Below, piece after piece: positions 37,704 through 39,301 of a DNA stretch of 39,301 nucleotides. The stretch lies in NCBI GenBank assembly GCA_039933635.1, contig JBDTNQ010000028.1, positions 1 to 39,301 of the forward strand. Reading direction: 5' to 3'. This stretch comes from JBDTNQ01 sp039933635 (GTDB taxonomy: Bacteria > Acidobacteriota > Vicinamibacteria > Vicinamibacterales > SCN-69-37). The notes beneath the pieces were generated by a model that saw nothing but the letters and a program-made list of their open reading frames with translations, was not told the origin of the DNA and did not search any database. The position numbers and the translations under genes are program-made. Within the stretch, counting starts at the first letter, position 1. Each line of letters begins with the position of its first letter.

Positions 37704-38959
37704 AGCAGCGTGTCGCTGAAGTTCTGCAGCCGATCCTTCAACGCCTGGAGGAATCTGCCTCCGTCGGCGCCGTCAACGAGCCGGTGGTCGTAGCCCAGTG
37801 TGAGGTAGCACATCGGTCGCACCACGATCTCATCGTCGACGACCACCGGGCGCTTGTCGATGCTGCCGACGGCGAGAATGGCCACCTGGGGCTGGCTGAT
37901 GATCGGCAGGCCCCATAGGCCGCCGAAGATGCCGGGGTTCGTCAACGTGAACGTGCCGCCCTCCACGTCTTCCACTTTCAGTTGCCTGGTTCTCGCGCGC
38001 TGAGCCAGGTCCTGAATGTGGCGGCAGAGTTCCATCACGGTCTTGCCGTCGGCCTGGCGGATGACCGGCACGATCAAGCCCTGCTCGAGCGCCACGGCGA
38101 CGCCGAGATTGATGTCGTTCTTGTAGACGATGGTGCCGCCATCGAGCGATGCGTTCACGTACGGAAACTGCCGAATCACGTCGGCCGTCGCCTTCGCCAC
38201 GAACGCCGTGTAGGTGAGGCTCGTGCCGGCCGCTTCGTAGCGCGCCTTGTGCTGCCGGCGCAGCGCGTCGATGCGGCTGAAGTCCACTTCGTACGCGGAG
38301 TAGATGTGGGCGGACGTGCGCAGGCTGTTGACCATGTGGTCGGCAATCTTCCGCCGCATCACGGTCATCTTCTCGAGCCGGACGTCATCGCCAGGTTGAT
38401 AGACAGGAACGCGCGGCGCCGCGCGCTCGGGCGCGCGAGTCGCGATGAACGCGTCGATGTCTTTCTTGGTGACCCGGCCTGATGCCCCGGTGCCGTGAAG
38501 CTCGGCGATGTCCACGCCGTGCGCCTTTGCGATCGTGCGGACGACAGGCGACGACACGGCATGGAGACGATCCGAGACTGGCGCCATCGGCGCGGGCTGA
38601 CCGGCTGTCCGTGACGGGGCAGCCGAGGAGAGCGGCTGGATCACCTCGTGCGCGGTCGGCTTGGCCGGGGTCGCGGATGGCGGCGCCACCGCGGCTCGCG
38701 AACTCTCGCGCGTGGCCGTCACGCCTGGTATGCCGATGACCGCGACGACGGTGTGCACGGGGACCGTCTCGCCCTCCGGCACACGAATTTCCAGGAGTGT
38801 CCCCGCATCCGGCGACGGGATCTCCGCATCGACCTTGTCCGTGGAGATTTCGAACAGCGGTTCGTCCTTGTCGACGCTGTCGCCGACGCGCTTGATCCAG
38901 CGGACGATCGTGCCTTCCGCTACCGACTCTCCCATCTGGGGCATGACGACGTCAGACAT
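37700..38959 (-). CDS. 2-oxoacid dehydrogenase E2 component (dihydrolipoamide acyltransferase)
   Basis: 419 residues. Domain order: one lipoyl domain (1-77) with lipoylated K42 in STDKVDAEIPSP, an Ala/Pro-rich linker (78-130), the peripheral subunit-binding domain (about 135-172: VVRTIAKAHGVDIAELHGTGASGRVTKKDI), and a catalytic CoA-acyltransferase domain ending with DHRLVDGADGG, in which the His is catalytic. A single lipoyl domain and this PSBD fit branched-chain or 2-oxoglutarate-type E2 as well as pyruvate-type, so the substrate acyl group is not assigned. It lies between lpd (E3, upstream) and lipB (downstream, overlapping). E1 genes are not in view. The 130 bases to lpd contain a long repeat hairpin. 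Confidence 0.95.
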   Translation of the reverse strand: MSDVVMPQMGESVAEGTIVRWIKRVGDSVDKDEPLFEISTDKVDAEIPSPDAGTLLEIRVPEGETVPVHTVVAVIGIPGVTATRESSRAAVAPPSATPAKPTAHEVIQPLSSAAPSRTAGQPAPMAPVSDRLHAVSSPVVRTIAKAHGVDIAELHGTGASGRVTKKDIDAFIATRAPERAAPRVPVYQPGDDVRLEKMTVMRRKIADHMVNSLRTSAHIYSAYEVDFSRIDALRRQHKARYEAAGTSLTYTAFVAKATADVIRQFPYVNASLDGGTIVYKNDINLGVAVALEQGLIVPVIRQADGKTVMELCRHIQDLAQRARTRQLKVEDVEGGTFTLTNPGIFGGLWGLPIISQPQVAILAVGSIDKRPVVVDDEIVVRPMCYLTLGYDHRLVDGADGGRFLQALKDRLQNFSDTLL

Positions 38960-38965
38960 AAACTA

Positions 38966-39089
38966 CGGTTCCGGGTTCTCGGTTCTGGGGTTCTGGGTCC
39001 GGGTTCTGGGTTCGGGTTCCTGATTTAAGGTTCCAAGCGTCAGACGCGATCGCCGGAACCAGAACTCCGAACCGCAGAACCCAGAACCT
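38966..39089. repeat. Degenerate 7-base repeat array forming a long inverted repeat between lpd and E2
   Basis: On plus, 38966-39022 is a run of GGTTC-type units (GGTTCCG, GGTTCTC, GGTTCTG, GGTTCTG, GGTTCG, GGTTCC) of about 7 bases. After a spacer, 39054-39089 has the complement (GGAACC, AGAACT, CCGAACC, CAGAACC, CAGAACC). The halves can fold into an imperfect stem of some 35 pairs with a loop of about 30. It lies inside an operon, so it would be in the mRNA. Confidence 0.6.
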
Positions 39090-39301
39090 CTATAAATGTA
39101 TCGCCGCGCCGTGCGTCGCGTGCGCAGCTTCGCCGATCGCCTCCGACATCGTCGGGTGCGCGTGAATCGTGCGTACCAGTTCTTCGACCGTCGACTCGAG
39201 GCGCAACGCCACGACCGCTTCAGCGATCAGTTCCGTGGCGCGTCCGCCGATGATGTGCACGCCGAGCAACTGGTCGTAGCGCGTCTCGCCAACGATCTTC
39301 A
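39090..39301 (-). CDS. lpdA: Dihydrolipoyl dehydrogenase (E3), C-terminal part only
   Basis: The last 69 residues are visible; the rest is beyond the window. The sequence runs from KIVGETRYDQLLGVHIIGG to a TAG at 39090-39092. It contains HIIGGRATELIAEA and the dimer-interface active-site motif HAHPTMSEA, whose His-Pro-Thr-x-Ser-Glu supplies the catalytic His/Glu pair of lipoamide dehydrogenases. E3 reoxidises the dihydrolipoyl group of the E2 encoded next, passing electrons to NAD through FAD. This frame reaches the window end without a start. Confidence 0.93.
   Translation of the reverse strand, partial: KIVGETRYDQLLGVHIIGGRATELIAEAVVALRLESTVEELVRTIHAHPTMSEAIGEAAHATHGAAIHL

Noticed and set aside
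38966..39089. CRISPR-like or attachment-site interpretation of the GGTTC repeat array
   Set aside because: Units are about 7 bases, contiguous and degenerate, with no spacers, no cas genes and no integrase nearby.
1..39301. tRNA or rRNA genes
   Set aside because: No intergenic region contains the T-loop GTTCGA-type motif with matching acceptor ends. The GGTTC motifs at 38966-39089 are the repeat array.

Overview
This is a high-GC, gene-dense bacterial chromosome segment. The gene content fits the phylum Acidobacteriota, probably class Vicinamibacteria: a double-length ThyX-like protein, squalene genes hpnC-hpnD-hpnE, a PASTA-less serine/threonine kinase, an AsmA-like protein, PKD lipoproteins, and intergenic arrays of degenerate 7-base units. 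The placement is inference from gene content only. I found no rRNA, tRNA, CRISPR array, insertion sequence or prophage, and no gene-free stretch longer than about 235 bases.

Layout. (1) 1-4893, minus strand: a Ser/Thr kinase cut by the window edge, a two-domain rhodanese, an NCS2 purine permease, and a pair made of a small membrane protein and a repeat-containing helix-hairpin-helix protein. (2) 4954-10163, minus: a four-gene operon encoding a LolA-like periplasmic protein, an RND/MMPL exporter, a frameshifted outer-membrane barrel and an MBL hydrolase. A perfect CRP-type palindrome lies between it and a divergent AsmA-like gene. (3) 11934-15337, minus: tandem-domain ThyX-like protein, peptide deformylase and ThiI. 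(4) 15425-19072, minus: cobalamin adenosyltransferase followed by hpnC, hpnD and hpnE (farnesyl-PP to squalene). (5) 19096-24366: short MutY plus MutT-like Nudix (+), YgfZ (-), then an alpha/beta-hydrolase-fold protein, an orphan transhydrogenase PntAA and an FHA protein (+). (6) 24394-30461: a TPR/gluzincin-like secreted protein, an operon of SDR, hybrid histidine kinase and MBL hydrolase (-), and a divergent malate-dehydrogenase-like protein (+). (7) 30484-35221: an ABC exporter pair (-) and a PIG-L deacetylase/PLP decarboxylase pair (+). (8) 35236-36875: two tandem paralogous PKD lipoproteins (-). (9) 37050-39301, minus: lpd (partial), E2 acyltransferase and lipB.

How the genes work together. 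lpd-E2-lipB joins a 2-oxoacid dehydrogenase core with the enzyme that starts its lipoylation. hpnC/D/E form a complete squalene route, but no squalene-hopene cyclase is present here. The RND operon looks like an envelope lipid or hydrophobe export machine, perhaps under cAMP/CRP-type control. mutY with its neighbouring Nudix gene is a compact 8-oxoguanine defence unit.

The most unusual signals are three. About nine transcription-unit lead genes have a -10-like hexamer only 5-8 bases before the start codon and no Shine-Dalgarno site, which suggests widespread leaderless transcription; one 20-bp divergent gap appears to use a single symmetric -10 for both directions. Several proteins keep a familiar fold but have lost catalytic residues (alpha/beta hydrolase Ser to Gly, MDH-like without catalytic His/Asp/Arg, gluzincin-like without HExxH, ThyX halves with altered motifs). 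Degenerate 7-base repeat arrays sit inside operons.
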